Assembly (NCBI RefSeq): GCF_028389875.1
Contig: NC_084664.1
Location: 39,628,323-39,692,322, forward strand
Direction of reading: 5' to 3'
Source: Rhea pennata
Taxonomy: Eukaryota; Chordata; Aves; Rheiformes; Rheidae
DNA length: 64,000 nucleotides
Shown: piece by piece, positions 39,002 through 51,581 of the stretch
Numbering within the stretch: position 1 is the stretch's first letter
Layout of the letters: each line of letters begins with the position of its first letter
Program-made: the position numbers and the translations under genes
Notes under the pieces: model-generated
What the model was told of the DNA's origin: nothing
Databases searched by the model: none
The model's input: the letters and a program-made list of their open reading frames with translations, nothing else

Positions 39002-41689
39002 CGTAAACATTGTTTTAAATTTAAAGCAATGTCTTTTTTTTTTTAAGTCTGCTTAAGAAACAAGATAAAGCACTACAGCTCGCAGGAACTAATATATTTT
39101 GCTAGTCAGGCAAATTTATATTTCAAAATAAAAGAAGTTACATAAGGCTTATCCATTTGACGGCACTTATTTGAACATGACGGGGGACAATAAAAGGCTA
39201 CCCTACCTACTGTGAAGAGCGAAAGAAACATATCGCAGCCCTGCTCCCCTGGTTGGTTTTATGCAACATGACTACACTGAGTTAAATCGAAGGCAGACCT
39301 TGAAGAAAATAAATAGGGAAACAACCAGGTTCAGCTATAAAAATACCAGAGATCTTTATGGAAATAATGAGGGAATTAACAATTTAGTCATGACAAAACC
39401 TAACTTCTATCAAGGTTTTATTCCTCTAAATCTGAGATTGGAAGAGAAATCAATGCCTAGGAGGTACTGGGAAGGAAGAGGTGGACTGTCAGTGTCCAAC
39501 AGCAGCAGGGAGATGTTCACTACACCAATGGAAGGAAGCAGTAGGCTGATGGAAGTAAGCACCATGACAAGAATTTGCTAAAAATTGCAAGGGAAGATGT
39601 TAATTTAGGTAATGATGAGTTGTATAAGCTTTAATATTTTAATCTTCTTCTCTGCTTCATGAAGTCTACCAGGGTAAAAGGATTTATAGATGCCTACCAC
39701 AGTTGAACTGTTGGGATTAACACAGTTGATGCAGAAAGAAATCTGCACTTTTGTTGTTCCTACATATATCTAAATAGAACATTCACAGAAGCAGGAGTCT
39801 GAAAACTATACAACAAATATTTGTTTCACTGACACCATTCTTGCATTTAATTTAATAAACTTGTTAATGATTTTTATTTAGATGGGATTTTCATAGAATA
39901 TTTTACATCTTTGTTATTAACCAAGGGAACAGCCCCTTGGACTCACAGAGCTGCATTGATGTGGCCTTTTTTACTTACAGCACCTCTAATTACACTGGGT
40001 TTATAAAGTATGGATTATATTATGTATGTCCCAAGCATAATGGAACTCATTTAATGTACTTATTACCTCAGTGAATGATAAAGTATTTCATTTCAACCCA
40101 GGACAGCAGAATAATTTCTATTTCAGTTTATCCATACAAAAGTTTCATAACCTTTAATCTTGTCACATAAGACATAAAATAAGAATTCAGTACTGCACAC
40201 ATTTTACAGCTGTTGCATCCAGATCTATATTGGGCCCTTAAATAACCAGCAATTAAGCCGACTTCATCCTCTCCCCACCTCACCACAAATGATCTTTATA
40301 ATGAAATACATTCCTGTAATACTTCCACTGACTGTTAAAAGTGGAATGGATGATGTCTTATAAGCCTATCTAATTAAGCTTTTAAAGGTGCTATTTCATA
40401 CAATCACTAAAATTACACTAGCAACTGTATCCTATAAGCTTCTGATCATGTATTTTTACATTTTTCCTTCCTTGCTCATTGCATTTGCAATAATCACAGT
40501 GAAAAGGTGACTCCGAACTATGCTGAATAAGTCTTCCAAATAGCGTTTGTCTGGGAGATGTCAGGCAACATAATGTGAATCTTACAAATGCCAGCATCGC
40601 TTGATGACCGTGGCAGGAATGTGCCCTGTGATCTCATCCAAAGTGCTCTCTTTGAACAATAAATCATCTGGTTATCCAAAACACTAGCTTTTATTTTTTG
40701 TCAGTGTGGTGCCATAACTTCCCAGTATTTTGTAAACATGTGCAGTGTCTACAGGCTACACACAGAAGTCCAGAGTCAGCATGCCGCTGCAGTGGCAGAA
40801 TGCTGGTGGCACTTAGAAGAACTGGGGAAGAAAATTTCACCTTTTGTTTTTGCCCTCCATCATCCATATACTTGTGGAGGGGCAGAGAAGTACTTGAATA
40901 CTGGTGAAGGAAAAAGTAGCATATGACACATACTAGAAGTCTTATTAGAAAATGCATTTTAAGGACAACCCAACCAGCTCTGCACAGGTAGCTCAGAGGA
41001 TTCCTTTGAGCATGCTTTCCTCACTGGAGCCAGCATGCTTAAGCATAAAGTTACTAGATGTGGGTCAGAGCCTTCAAGATAATAACTTATTTTAAAACCT
41101 GGATTTTGAGCAACATATTACAGAGATCTACCTGAATGTCTCTCTAGTAGCCAGCTCAAGATTGCTAGTGCTGCTATGGAGATGAAGTTAATAAAATCAG
41201 GCAGATTTAAACTTATTCTGTATAATTGGGTATCTTTGCACATTCTTCTAGGGTGTTGCACAGAACCAAGTGAGATAACTCTTCACAGAGCTGATTTGAG
41301 ATCCTCAGGGCTTATTAGCTGAGGCTCTATGCTGTGAGAAAGTAGCTAAATCGCTTCTGCATCTCAGCTAGCTGTGGAGGCAACCTGTCTACATTTACAT
41401 AGTGCCCCAAGCATGGAAAAGCTTAATATCTATACTTTCATAACCTGATAAATTGTGCATCACAAAAGGACAGTTTCTATATAAAGATCTACATATCCAA
41501 GTTTCCATGAACCCATATTTCTTTATATTGCCTCTAATGAAAATGACTTCCTGTACTACATGTCTAGTACTTTGGTAAACTTTTACTCATGGAGGTCTGA
41601 AACAAATGTCTCTGTTGGATACAAATAAAAGTTTCTTCAGTCTTAAGAATGTTTGGGATTGGTTTCTGTCTCTTACAAAGAGATGACAT

Positions 41690-42424
41690 TTTAAAATTCA
41701 GCAGGCAGAGAGGAACCTCAGGAAGTTCAATCAAGGGAAGTGCAGAGAGGAATAACCCCATGCACCAGTACAGTCTGGGGGCTGACCTGCTGGAAAGCAG
41801 CTCTCTGGAAAGAGCTCTCTGGAACTCTCTGGGAGTTCTGGTGGACAACATATTGATCATGAGTCAGCAATGTGCCCCTGTAACCAAGAAGGCTAATGGT
41901 ATCCTGGGTTGCACTAGGAAGAGCACTGCCAGCAGGTTGAGGGAGGTGATCCTCCCCTTCTCCTCAGCTTTGGTGAGACCGCACCTGGAGTACTGTGTCC
42001 AGTTCTGTGCTCTCCAATACAAGAGAGACATGGAGCTGCAGCAAGTCCAGCAAAACACTGCTAAGATGATTAAGGGATTGGAGCATTTCTCATATGAGGA
42101 AAGAGTGTGAGAGTGGGGACTCTTCAGTCTGCAGAAGAGGAGGTATCTTGTCAATGCATTTAAATATCTGAAGGATATTTAAAGGAGGGGAGGAGGGTGT
42201 AAAGAGGATGGGGCCAGACTCTTCTCAGTGGTGCCTAGCGGTAGGATGAGAGGCAACAGGCACAAACTGAAACATAGGAAGGTCCTCTGAACATGAGGAG
42301 AAAAACTATTTACTGTGAGGGTAACTGAGCACTAGAACAGAACAGGTTGCGCAGAGAGGTTGTGGAGTCTCCTGCTCCAGAAATACCCAAAGGCCACCTG
42401 GATAGGGTCCTGGGCAATGCCACT
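41690..42424 (+). mobile_element. CR1 LINE fragment, reverse-transcriptase C-terminus, 3' tail missing
   Basis: This plus-strand copy begins near ggcagagaggaacctcagg and continues with ggctgacctgctgg, the block around cctggagtactgtgtccag, and gtggtgcctagcgg, all hallmarks of avian CR1 ORF2 and its 3' flank. It contains an open frame to 42110 encoding, among others, [36 protein letters not shown] and MIKGLEHFSYEERV, the C-terminal part of the CR1 reverse-transcriptase protein. After the frame closes, a decayed continuation is recognisable to about 42424. The final 3' block with ATTCTATG repeats is absent. The element lies antisense to TBC1D5. Confidence 0.93.
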
Positions 42425-45400
42425 GAGCATTAAGGTGCACTAACAGAAAAGTATCTTACAGAAAGAAAAATTTTGAAGAACATTTCCATATTACTAAAGG
42501 TACCACGGGCAATATGATTTCCTGGAAAAGGCCAGTGCATGTGAGAAAAAAACATTAAGAAAATGTATTTGTGATAGTTCTGTAACAGTAATAGCTATGG
42601 CAACTACAATTTTTCACCATCAGCTGAAGTAATGCTCTGAATATTCTGAACAAAGTTGCAGGACAGCTTACAAGATTGGATTCATCATTTTACTGATGGG
42701 AAAATTGAAAGCTATGACCAGTTTGTGAAAAAAGGTGGGTGGTAACAGAACTGCAATATACCTTCTCACCTGCCAGTTCTACATATAAAAGTTTAAACAT
42801 TAGCCCTGGGAGGCATTAAAAGGCATTCTACCTTAGCAGACATCCTTCAGTGGTGAAGGGAGAGGGGGAGGAGAACTGAAGCTCATATAATGCACAGCCC
42901 TAAGGAGGAGACCAAGATCACACTTTCCTCCATTTTCATGAACAGAAACCTATTTTTAATTTCTACACATAGTGCTAAGTAGTAATATTCCTGAACCATC
43001 ATTCATTTCCATGGTAACATCCCTTGATATTACCAGCAGTTAATTATGTCTTTGCTGTGCGGTACACTGTGTGGTTAATCTACGGAAGTAGATAAACATT
43101 TAATGAAAGTATTTTTGAATACATAAACAAAATAGAAACTGCTGTTCTACCCCTCTGGTCCTTCCTTATGTTCCATGAAAATAAAATGCAATATTAGCAG
43201 ATACTTGCTGAAAGCTATAGTAATAGAATATTTGTGGTAAAGACACATGACATGATTATATGACAGAGAGGAAAATTCTGACTAAGATTTTATTTAAACA
43301 AAATTATTTTCTGAAAATATATCACATAAAAATATAACTCAGTTAATTGGATTTGATAGATTATAAATTACTACGGATCCAAAATGGAATAGCTGACTTA
43401 GTGGTTGCCTTTATCAATTCAGAACAATTTGAGCAGTTCTGATATGTGAAATCCTCTGTCATGAAGTAATTGTCCCTGACTGTCATAAGGATACTCTCTT
43501 GTAATAGAAAGAACCTGAAAAATTCTGAATTGTTTCACTGGAAATAGCAAAGAGAATATTCTATAATTGCTTGACATTCTAATATTGTACCAATTATATA
43601 ATGGCAAATGGTTGCAGGATATGCATTTTTTACAGGCGAGAATTAATACTATGTTTTGTTAAAAACTGAACTGCAAATATAATACAGGTCATGTGGGAAA
43701 AAGTATATTGATTGAATATTAAAGTCTGGAAAAAACCTTTAAAATGTCCATTTAAATTTAATTTTTAATAAAAATAACAAACTATCAAATTTTAAAGGTG
43801 AACCTTAAACAGAGTAAAAACTGATTTATTGATAGTTTTTAAAAGGTTGGTTAACTCTTGGTTAAAGGAATTAGTTCTGGGAGCACTCCTCAAGTTTTCA
43901 ATATCCACACGTTATATCGATAATTTAGACAACTATTAAACCTGTGATTGTAAATTTTGCAGTTAGTGGCAGCAGATAATAGAGCACATTACAGAATAAC
44001 CTGAATTATTCAGATAAAAAGTCAAATGACAACAAGTAAATTTTAATATAATTATATGCAAGTAACCCATACAGAAATAAAAGGAAACATTTCCAGATTA
44101 TATCTACAGGATAAAATCCTCTGGTTAGAATGCTGTGATTCACAAAATTTTAAAGGTCGCAGTGGATTATCACTTCAACCTACTACTCTATAAAAAAGCA
44201 GCAATGTGATGCAGCATTAAAATATATATAAAAAGAGAAACATCATGTAAAAAGTAGAGATGACTTTCCCTTTGATAAATAACCACTTTGCTGAATTCAT
44301 TGCTAGTACAGCATATAGCACATATATTTGCTTAAATCACTTCAAAAAGCATATGAAAACACTGAAGAGTTCAAAGGAAGACCACAAAAATAACCAGATC
44401 TAAAAGCAACCCATACAAAACAAATCTAAAATTGTGTTCCACCTAGTAAAGACAGCGCTGAGATATTATTTCATCGCTGTGAATAGGTAATTTATATGAG
44501 GATTTTCAACCTTGCTGCCAAGGATGTAACCAAAGACATAATCTGGGTGATGAAGTCGGCAAAGCCCAACCTTGCAGGGAGAAGTAATATCCTCGAAGTT
44601 AAGTGTTCCAGCAGGTTACAAGGGGAGCAGGAGAACTCACCATAATCTGTGGTCTCCAAAACGAAGTCCACTCCACTCATGAAGTCCACTCTCTCCACAA
44701 GAGACATCGGTGGTAAGAACCCGACTCTTTCTAACCTTTCCACTGAGCCAGAAATGCTCAGCATTTCGCTTTGGTGCCCTCTCCTGAAGCATGAACAGCA
44801 CATGGAGGCTGGTGGTAATGACCAGGATTAACCTGACTGATCGATTCCAGGTTCACAGGAATTTGGCAGAGGTCATACTGGCAAGAATCTTAGCGGATTT
44901 CTTTCTGCCTTCCTGTGGATCATCTGCCAGGATAACGTGGGGCTATCTAACCTCCTCAATTTGCTACAAATGCAGGAGCTATGAAAGTTGGTGGTATCTC
45001 AGCCTCTCTTGTGCTCTCTTTACAGCACATAACTGTTAATCTCAATAGGATTTAAATGCATTAGTCTAACCCAAATTTCCAAAATGAATAGCCCATGATG
45101 TTGGGAAGATGTGCAGGGATGTTATCAAGAAGTACAGGAAGTCAGACTAGAAGAAAATATAGCTGGAAGGTCCTGGGAAAGCTGCTGGGTGCCAAGGTGT
45201 GCTCAGTACTCACCTGCAGCCCAAGGCATACAGGAGAGGGTTTTCATCATCTCATCAGAGTAACATATAGCTCCACAAATCTCTTGGAGGCTACTGGTCC
45301 CAAAGGCTTTTGTTTCTAATATATTTGGGAGTACTTTTTACCACTTGGAGATTATTAAAGATCTTTTGCCTTCCCACGGATTCATCGCTGAAAACCAGAC

Positions 45401-46700
45401 TACTTCAAGTATCTTTGATTTTCTTCTGCTCTCTAGTCTGCCGGGGAAATATTTATATATGTACTTGAACCGATATTTCTACTGAACACTTTCAGCTTTT
45501 TTTACTAAAGGAAAGAAACTCTATTTTTTCTTCCAGATATGCTAGTTTTCCCCTCTCCCCCAGCATTTCAGTAGCTAATAATTTACCCCTTGTGCTTAAT
45601 TCCAGTCTCATTAGTTCTCATATATCCTCACAGAAGCATTGTAACACACCAAAACAAAGCTGTTAGGGTTAGACGTTTACAGTTGGCTTCTGAAGGCTGA
45701 GTTCAAACTTTCCAATAACATGTGATTTACAGCTTGTGCTAGGCTCATAACTGCGGCTATTAAAATTATATGGACACTCACACAAAAGAAAATGAAAAAT
45801 CCAGGATAGTAGGACTTTCACATTTCATCTTTTGACCTGGCAGAGGTAGGTATCATATACTTGGTTCTGCCCTCTGAAATATTCAACTTTAAATTATTTT
45901 GCTTAGACTATGATTTTACAGGCTACCAACAGATCTTAAATGATATCAGGAGTGTCCTGATTTCTCAATAATAGTGTTTTGCACAATGATATGTAACTAA
46001 AGATAAAGTAACATTTTGACTGTGGTTCAACATAGTTAAAAATGGTGCATTTATCAAAGCATAGCTAAGTATATTTACACCTATCTTGAATTAATTGAAG
46101 CTCTTTGCTCACGTTCTCTGATTTGTCTTGGTAATGTATAAATCAAATTATAGATTGGATTCTTTGCTGATCCCATTCCCAATCTACTGGCTCCTACCTT
46201 AATATATTTCTCCTAGTCTGACCAAAATACTACAAAGCAGTAAGCCTACAGTAACCTATTTTTATGCAATGAAGGTAATAAGCATAGATTGTATAGATGT
46301 TACACTTACTGCAAGTATATGAATTTTATACTACCACTGAATGCATCAAGGATCATCCTGAGACCACTCAGCTGCAAATGGACTTATAAATTAGCTATGA
46401 GTTCTAGCATATCTCTTACAACGTAAGAAACATTAGGAACAGATAAAGGCCAGCCATCCTAAAATGCCTCTGCTTTTTTCTTAGTATAATCAGTGGCTAA
46501 CAGACTCCCAAGTTGAAATGTATAACAGTATAAAGATACAGTGGTTTGCAGTACCTGCTACAACAACTGGGCATATTAAATCAAATTTTGTTGTGACTTA
46601 CAAATTATACGTACTGCACTACACAAACGTTTAGCTCTAGTACAAACACGGAAAGAGCCTTCATAAAGATTCGCAGGATAACACAGGGTACTGCACTTAC

Positions 46701-46800
46701 CAAGATGTGTGTTCATCATCTTTGCACAATATTTGCACATGGCTTCCAAGTCGTTCAGTTGTCCTTGTAGAAATGAGATCTGGGCCTCCAATTCCTCCTC
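46701..46800 (-). CDS. TBC1D5: TBC1D5 coding exon (coiled-coil segment)
   Basis: The exon has 33 complete codons plus one base. It reads EEELEAQISFLQGQLNDLEA followed by MCKYCAKMMNTHL, and its last G starts a split Gly codon completed at 29214-29213. The acceptor is aattgtag (plus 46801-46803 is its TAG) and the donor is CTTG/GTAAGTGC. It starts in phase 0, which joins exactly to the SRKES end of the upstream exon to give RKES-EEELEAQ, the order found in mammalian TBC1D5. The heptad-like pattern of Leu, Ile and Phe with Glu and Gln suggests a coiled coil, followed by a conserved Cys-containing helix (CKYCAKMM). No exon is needed between it and the upstream exon, although the intron is 15.4 kb long. 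Confidence 0.96.
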
Positions 46801-48445
46801 CTACAATTAAGAGGTAATTAATATTAAAATATAAAAAATCCTTTAAAAAATATAAGTAAAATTGGTAGGCTAAGCCTTGAAATGTTTAGAGTCAAAGAAC
46901 TGTCTGTGTTCCTTGATACCTTGATCCAAGAAAGGTTAACAATTCTTATTTTTTTTTTCACTGAATATGTACCTGTTTTGGCATGTGCAAACATAATAGT
47001 AAAACAGCAATGGCTGAAAAAACTCAGCAAAAGAGAAAAACTCATATTTTTGGCAGACTAATTTCCACAGGAATCCTTTTGAAATCCCAGAAAAAAATGC
47101 CTTTCTAATTTTAAGGCATATATTTAATGGGACTTAATTGCATACCTAAAAGACGCATTATCACCATATATTTTGGCATTTGATTTATGTAACAGACCAT
47201 GTTCTATCTGTATAAAAAACCCTGCACTTATCTGACAAGGTAACAGCAATTCCACAGAATTTTTATTTTAATATTTAGGTGAAAATTATTTTCATGTCAT
47301 ATACTGTAAAAGAGCTACTCTGAATTATCAAGTTATTTTTAATAAAGATGCATTAAGTGCATCTTAAAGTATGAAATTTCAAATGTATTATTTATTTTAA
47401 GGCCTAGAAGAAGTATCATTATCTAGGTGAATGATCTGCATATGCAATAGAAATTGCCTCTCCTTGAACTTCCTTTTTTTTTGTATGTTTATTTTAAATG
47501 CATCCAGTCTTGACTTTAACGAGCTTACTGCAGAGAAAATTCACCACACATTTAGAAGAGTTCCTGTAAAACTGTGTCATGTACAGTACCACAGAGTGTG
47601 TTTGTTTGTTTAAGAATGCAACTGAATTCAAGCAGACAATGGCAAAGTAATTTTCAGCTTGCTATTTTTCTCTATATTTAGTTTTACAGTAGGTAAAACT
47701 AAATTAGGTAGTTTTAATAGAGGTAAGTAAATAAAGTAGGCAGTTTTACAATTTTATCACACTCTTATTTGATGGAGATTGCTACAAGTTATAATGTGAA
47801 CTAAGTTTTAATTGAAAAAAGATGAAACAAAACCAGCAAAAATAAAAAAAATCTTGATTTAAATGTAGAATCAATTTCAATCTCTATCAGAAACTGAGAG
47901 TTGGAACCAATGAAAGGAAATTTTGCACTAAGATAGTACACATCCAACAGCAACTGATATTTAAAAAATAATTTAAGGGTAGTAATTTTTAAGATCTAGC
48001 CACCTCACTTTCTCCCTATGTACTTTTTCATCACACTTACAATATACAAACCTTAAACATGTTTTCTTTAGCATTTCTTTATATTGTTATAACCCTATCA
48101 TCTTATCTTCTCAATCTTATACTTTTGACTATTTAAACCTCAAAGGAATTGATTTAATATTGCCAATGCAATAGTTGCTGAAGAATTAATTCAAAGCTTG
48201 CAGCCTATACAAGTATATTTGCATTGTTATTCCTATGCAAGTAAAGTCTCTGAAGAGGACCTTTTTCTCATACATATTACAAGATTATAAGTAATTACAA
48301 GAAAGAATCGACATATGTTTTGCTGGTGCATTGCAAGTCAAGCTATAAGATTCTAAAATCATTAGCCAGTAATTTAAACCCACTTTATCTCCTAGAAATG
48401 AATGTGAAAATTTAACTTGTGGTAATAAATAGCTACATGTTTCCC

Positions 48446-48492
48446 AAACTATTTTTTCTTATTCATGGACAAACTATTTTTTCTTATTCATG
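48446..48492. repeat. 22-bp perfect direct repeat with 3-bp spacer
   Basis: The 22-base block starting aaactattttttcttattc occurs at 48446-48467 and again at 48471-48492, separated by gac. It lies just upstream of the CR1 relic. It could be a slippage duplication. Confidence 0.93.
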
Positions 48493-48599
48493 TATTAGAA
48501 CTGCAGTAAATTGATTTTAAAACATTTTTGGTCAGCTGTATCTGCTTAAGCAAATTCTAAGACTAACCTTTTTAACTATACAAAAGTACCTCTTCATTT

Positions 48600-50350
48600 G
48601 GCAAGGGAGACTGGTGCTGAGTAAACGATCGCCATGGACCTTTCAGCTTGTTTAGGATCTAGCACGGGAAGGAAACTCAGCCTTCACAAAAGGAGTAGAG
48701 TGTGGCCAGGAATGCACAGACAGTGCGAGAGGTTTCCTGCCAAGTGGGAAATCTTGCAAAGGTTGCAAAGAGGTGAGTGAACGCACACTGGGCTTATTCA
48801 TCTGGCACCATCGGAGATGGCACCAAAGACCAGGAGTGCTGCCAGCAGGATGTACAAATAAGCAAGATGGGTAACTTGGCATTTGGCACATGAGAGGCCC
48901 AAGCATGCTGTTTGCATAAGAAGACAACCCCTAAAGGGTAAGGATGTCCTACCGGACATGACTCCAGCCCGTACTGGAACAGTCATCTATGGTGCTGGGG
49001 CACCCTCTGTGCAGATATAGCCCCTGCAGGAGATGTTATCTGTTGGAGTTGCTGTGACACCAGGTGAGGAGCTGCAAGAGGTGAGCAGGTTCTGTTGATT
49101 TGAGATGGTAAACAAGAGATTGACAGTAACTTTGAACAGACTTGTCAGATGTAAAAACTTATGCTGCATAAGGCTCAAAAGGAAGGTGCAACTGAGGCAA
49201 GACAGAGCGAGAAGAAGACATGCTCTCCTAAGAAGGTGGAAACTGGAAGCTTGTGACTTCTGGCAGCAGAAAGGATGCTAAATCTTTTAGGCCCAGAAAG
49301 AACAACCTCTCCTGGTAGAAGAATCCAGGCTGGACAATACATCAGAGTGCTATCAAGAGAAAGCGATGGGTGATAGTGAGTGGCTGGTGACTCCCTTTGG
49401 GTATGGGATAGAGACGCTAATCTGGCAGCCAGACTCATCATCCAGGGAGGTATGTTGCTTGCCTGAAGCCTCAATTTGTGGTGCTGCAAAAAGACAGTCT
49501 GGGATCTCCCAGGATAATTACTTCTACTTTCTTCTGCCTATTCCTTTGGGTGTCAATGACATGGTGAGGTGAAACCGTATCACCCCAAAAATGACTTTAA
49601 GGCTCTTGAACACAGGTGAAGGGGACACGAGCCTACTGGTGTTTCCCTTTGACCACCTTGCCATGGTCAAAGGCAAAAGACTGGACAGCAGCAGATGCAT
49701 CCAGTAGACCAACTCCTGACTACATATCTGCTGTCATCAGCTGGGCTTTGGCTATTTCAACTGGGCCACCTCATCTAATGAGGAAAGACAACTTAGAAAG
49801 ACAGTAAGTCTATCTTGCAAAGAGAGGCAAGAACACCTTTGTGAACAGACTTGCTAACTTAGTGGAGAAGGCTTCAAACTTTCTTTGTCACAGAGCAGAT
49901 TGAATCGGAAGCTATTATCACCCTCTACACAATGCTTGAGAGACCTTGCCTTGAATATTGTTTTGAGTCCCCAGTTCAAGGATATGGAGAAACTGGAGAA
50001 GGTCCAATACAGGGCTATTAAGATGATTAGAGATCTAGAGTGCATGATCTACCAAAACAGGTTGAGGGAGCTGAGCTTGTTTATTCTGCTGAAGAGAAGG
50101 CTAAGGGGGGATCTACAGGGAGCGTAGAACTAGACAGTGTTGCTAAGATGATGGAATGAAGCTCTCCTTAGCAGATGATATAGAAGGGATCATGACCACA
50201 AGCTGCCCCTTGGCCATTAGGAAAATTTTCGTCATTTGGAGATTAGTGCCGCACAGGAAGAGGTTACTCATAGAGGGCAGAGTCTCCATTCAAAGTCACT
50301 AACCTGACCCAGTGTTAGTGATTGTCCTGCTCCAAGCAGCAGGCTGAATA
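48600..50350 (+). mobile_element. CR1-type LINE relic with ORF1/esterase region and internal deletion
   Basis: The 3' part (about 49880-50300) encodes a CR1 RT-tail relic: LEKVQYRAIKMIRDLE, then NRLRELSLFILLKRRLRGDL. Before it, about 49350-49870 resembles the CR1 ORF1 esterase region, with agggaggtatgttgcttgcc, then a block with ggtgtcaatgacatggtgag coding GVNDMVR and matching the Asn-Asp block of the CR1 esterase (GGND in intact copies as I remember them). Upstream, an ATG at 48817 opens MAPKTRSAASRMYK before a stop, resembling an ORF1 start. The bulk of ORF2, including endonuclease and most RT, is missing between the two parts. The whole is riddled with stops and inactive. Boundaries are approximate. 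Confidence 0.75.
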
Positions 50351-51552
50351 TAGTTTGGTTGGTTGGTTCAAACCAACATTTCTAACACTCATCTATTTAT
50401 AGTACTAAAAATGTACTCAAACTCTACTAAAACTTTCCACTGAAGTATTAAAATACCTATTCTGCAGATTATGAGCTGTAATGCTTTGTAAAGATAAGGC
50501 TAGAAATCAGAAAGTTTCTCAGAAAAAAGGATGACATTTCTGAGTATTCTAAAGTCAAAATCTTTAGCAATAATAAATGACTGGTTTATAGCTAGCATTG
50601 TGCAGATGCCATTGACTCTTGTCCAGACAGTATTCACTACTCTTTTTCACAAGTGCCAACTTTTGTGTTCCAGTGTGCTGAGACAGTGAGTTCCCTGGAT
50701 ACCATTCTTATTTTATCTTTACAGTAGCATTACTGATTTGGTCCCTCTTTGGATGAGCACAGATTATAGATACTTTGGGCAAGATAAATATAAGTAAGTG
50801 AAAAGAAAGACATTATGGTCTATGATTCCCTGAGAAACAGAACTTCCTGCTAATCTGACAGATGCAGTACCAGAAACAGGAGAACAGTGATTCAAACTCA
50901 TTCAGCCATAACTCTTAAAGGCTAACCACTTGACCACAAAATAAAAATCAATCACCTAAATAACTAATCAAAATGAAAAGTCATTGTAATGACTTACTGA
51001 ACAGCATGTACTATAAAACATAAAAGCTCAACATTTTCTAATACCGGGAGCGGTGCTGAGAAAGAAAAACAAATCAAGCAGCAAATCAAATAAAGGATTC
51101 ACTGCATCTGACATGGAAGACCAAGATGTGAAAATTTAATAATATAATTTTGCAGTAAAACAGCTTATCAATACTCTCTGAAAATTTAGACCCAGAGTCC
51201 AAAAGACTTTTCGCCATCTTCAACATTTCACATGATTTAGAACCTTACGAATGATCAGTAACATCTTGAATTGAATATAAGAAAGAAAAAAATAGAAGAT
51301 TTGTAATGTCACATTTCACTAACTATATAAAGTAGCCTAGTATTTATGTCTCCACTCAAAGCAAGAATGAGTTTGACAATATACATGTCTCAAACTATTT
51401 TCCTTGTTTTGGCAAGAGTAAATCTATGCAAAACTTGGCTTATATATACGTTTCTCATATCCCCCTTTCTTTTTATTTGTATCCAGAACTCAGCTTACAT
51501 TTTTAGCTCTTTTTTCTTTTGCCATGAAAACTAATTCATTTTTGATTAATGA

Positions 51553-51581
51553 TCTTTTTTCTTTTCTTTTCTTTTTTTTTT
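51553..51581. repeat. Polypyrimidine CTTTT tract
   Basis: A run of T is interrupted by single C at intervals of about five bases. It lies in a TBC1D5 intron and reads as a purine tract in transcript sense. Confidence 0.85.

Larger units (their letters stand above)
29215..46700 (-). other. TBC1D5: Long TBC1D5 intron with CR1 copy and CpG patch
   Basis: This 17.5 kb phase-1 intron holds a C/A homopolymer pair (34151-34184), a CpG-rich patch (32290-32490), a perfect hairpin (36773-36800), a 32-base tandem duplication (38938-39001), a CR1 copy (about 41690-42424) and a pseudo-exon candidate (44641-44783). The rest is plain AT-rich sequence. Plus-strand reading frames here, such as 39261-39581, show no recognisable domain. 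Confidence 0.85.

Noticed and set aside
39261..39581. 106-codon plus-strand open frame in a TBC1D5 intron
   Set aside because: There is no known domain, no nearby promoter or poly(A) structure that I can defend, and it is antisense to the host gene.
41649..42110. 153-codon open frame as a possible host gene
   Set aside because: Its translation is the C-terminal part of CR1 reverse transcriptase, so it is transposon sequence and not a host gene.
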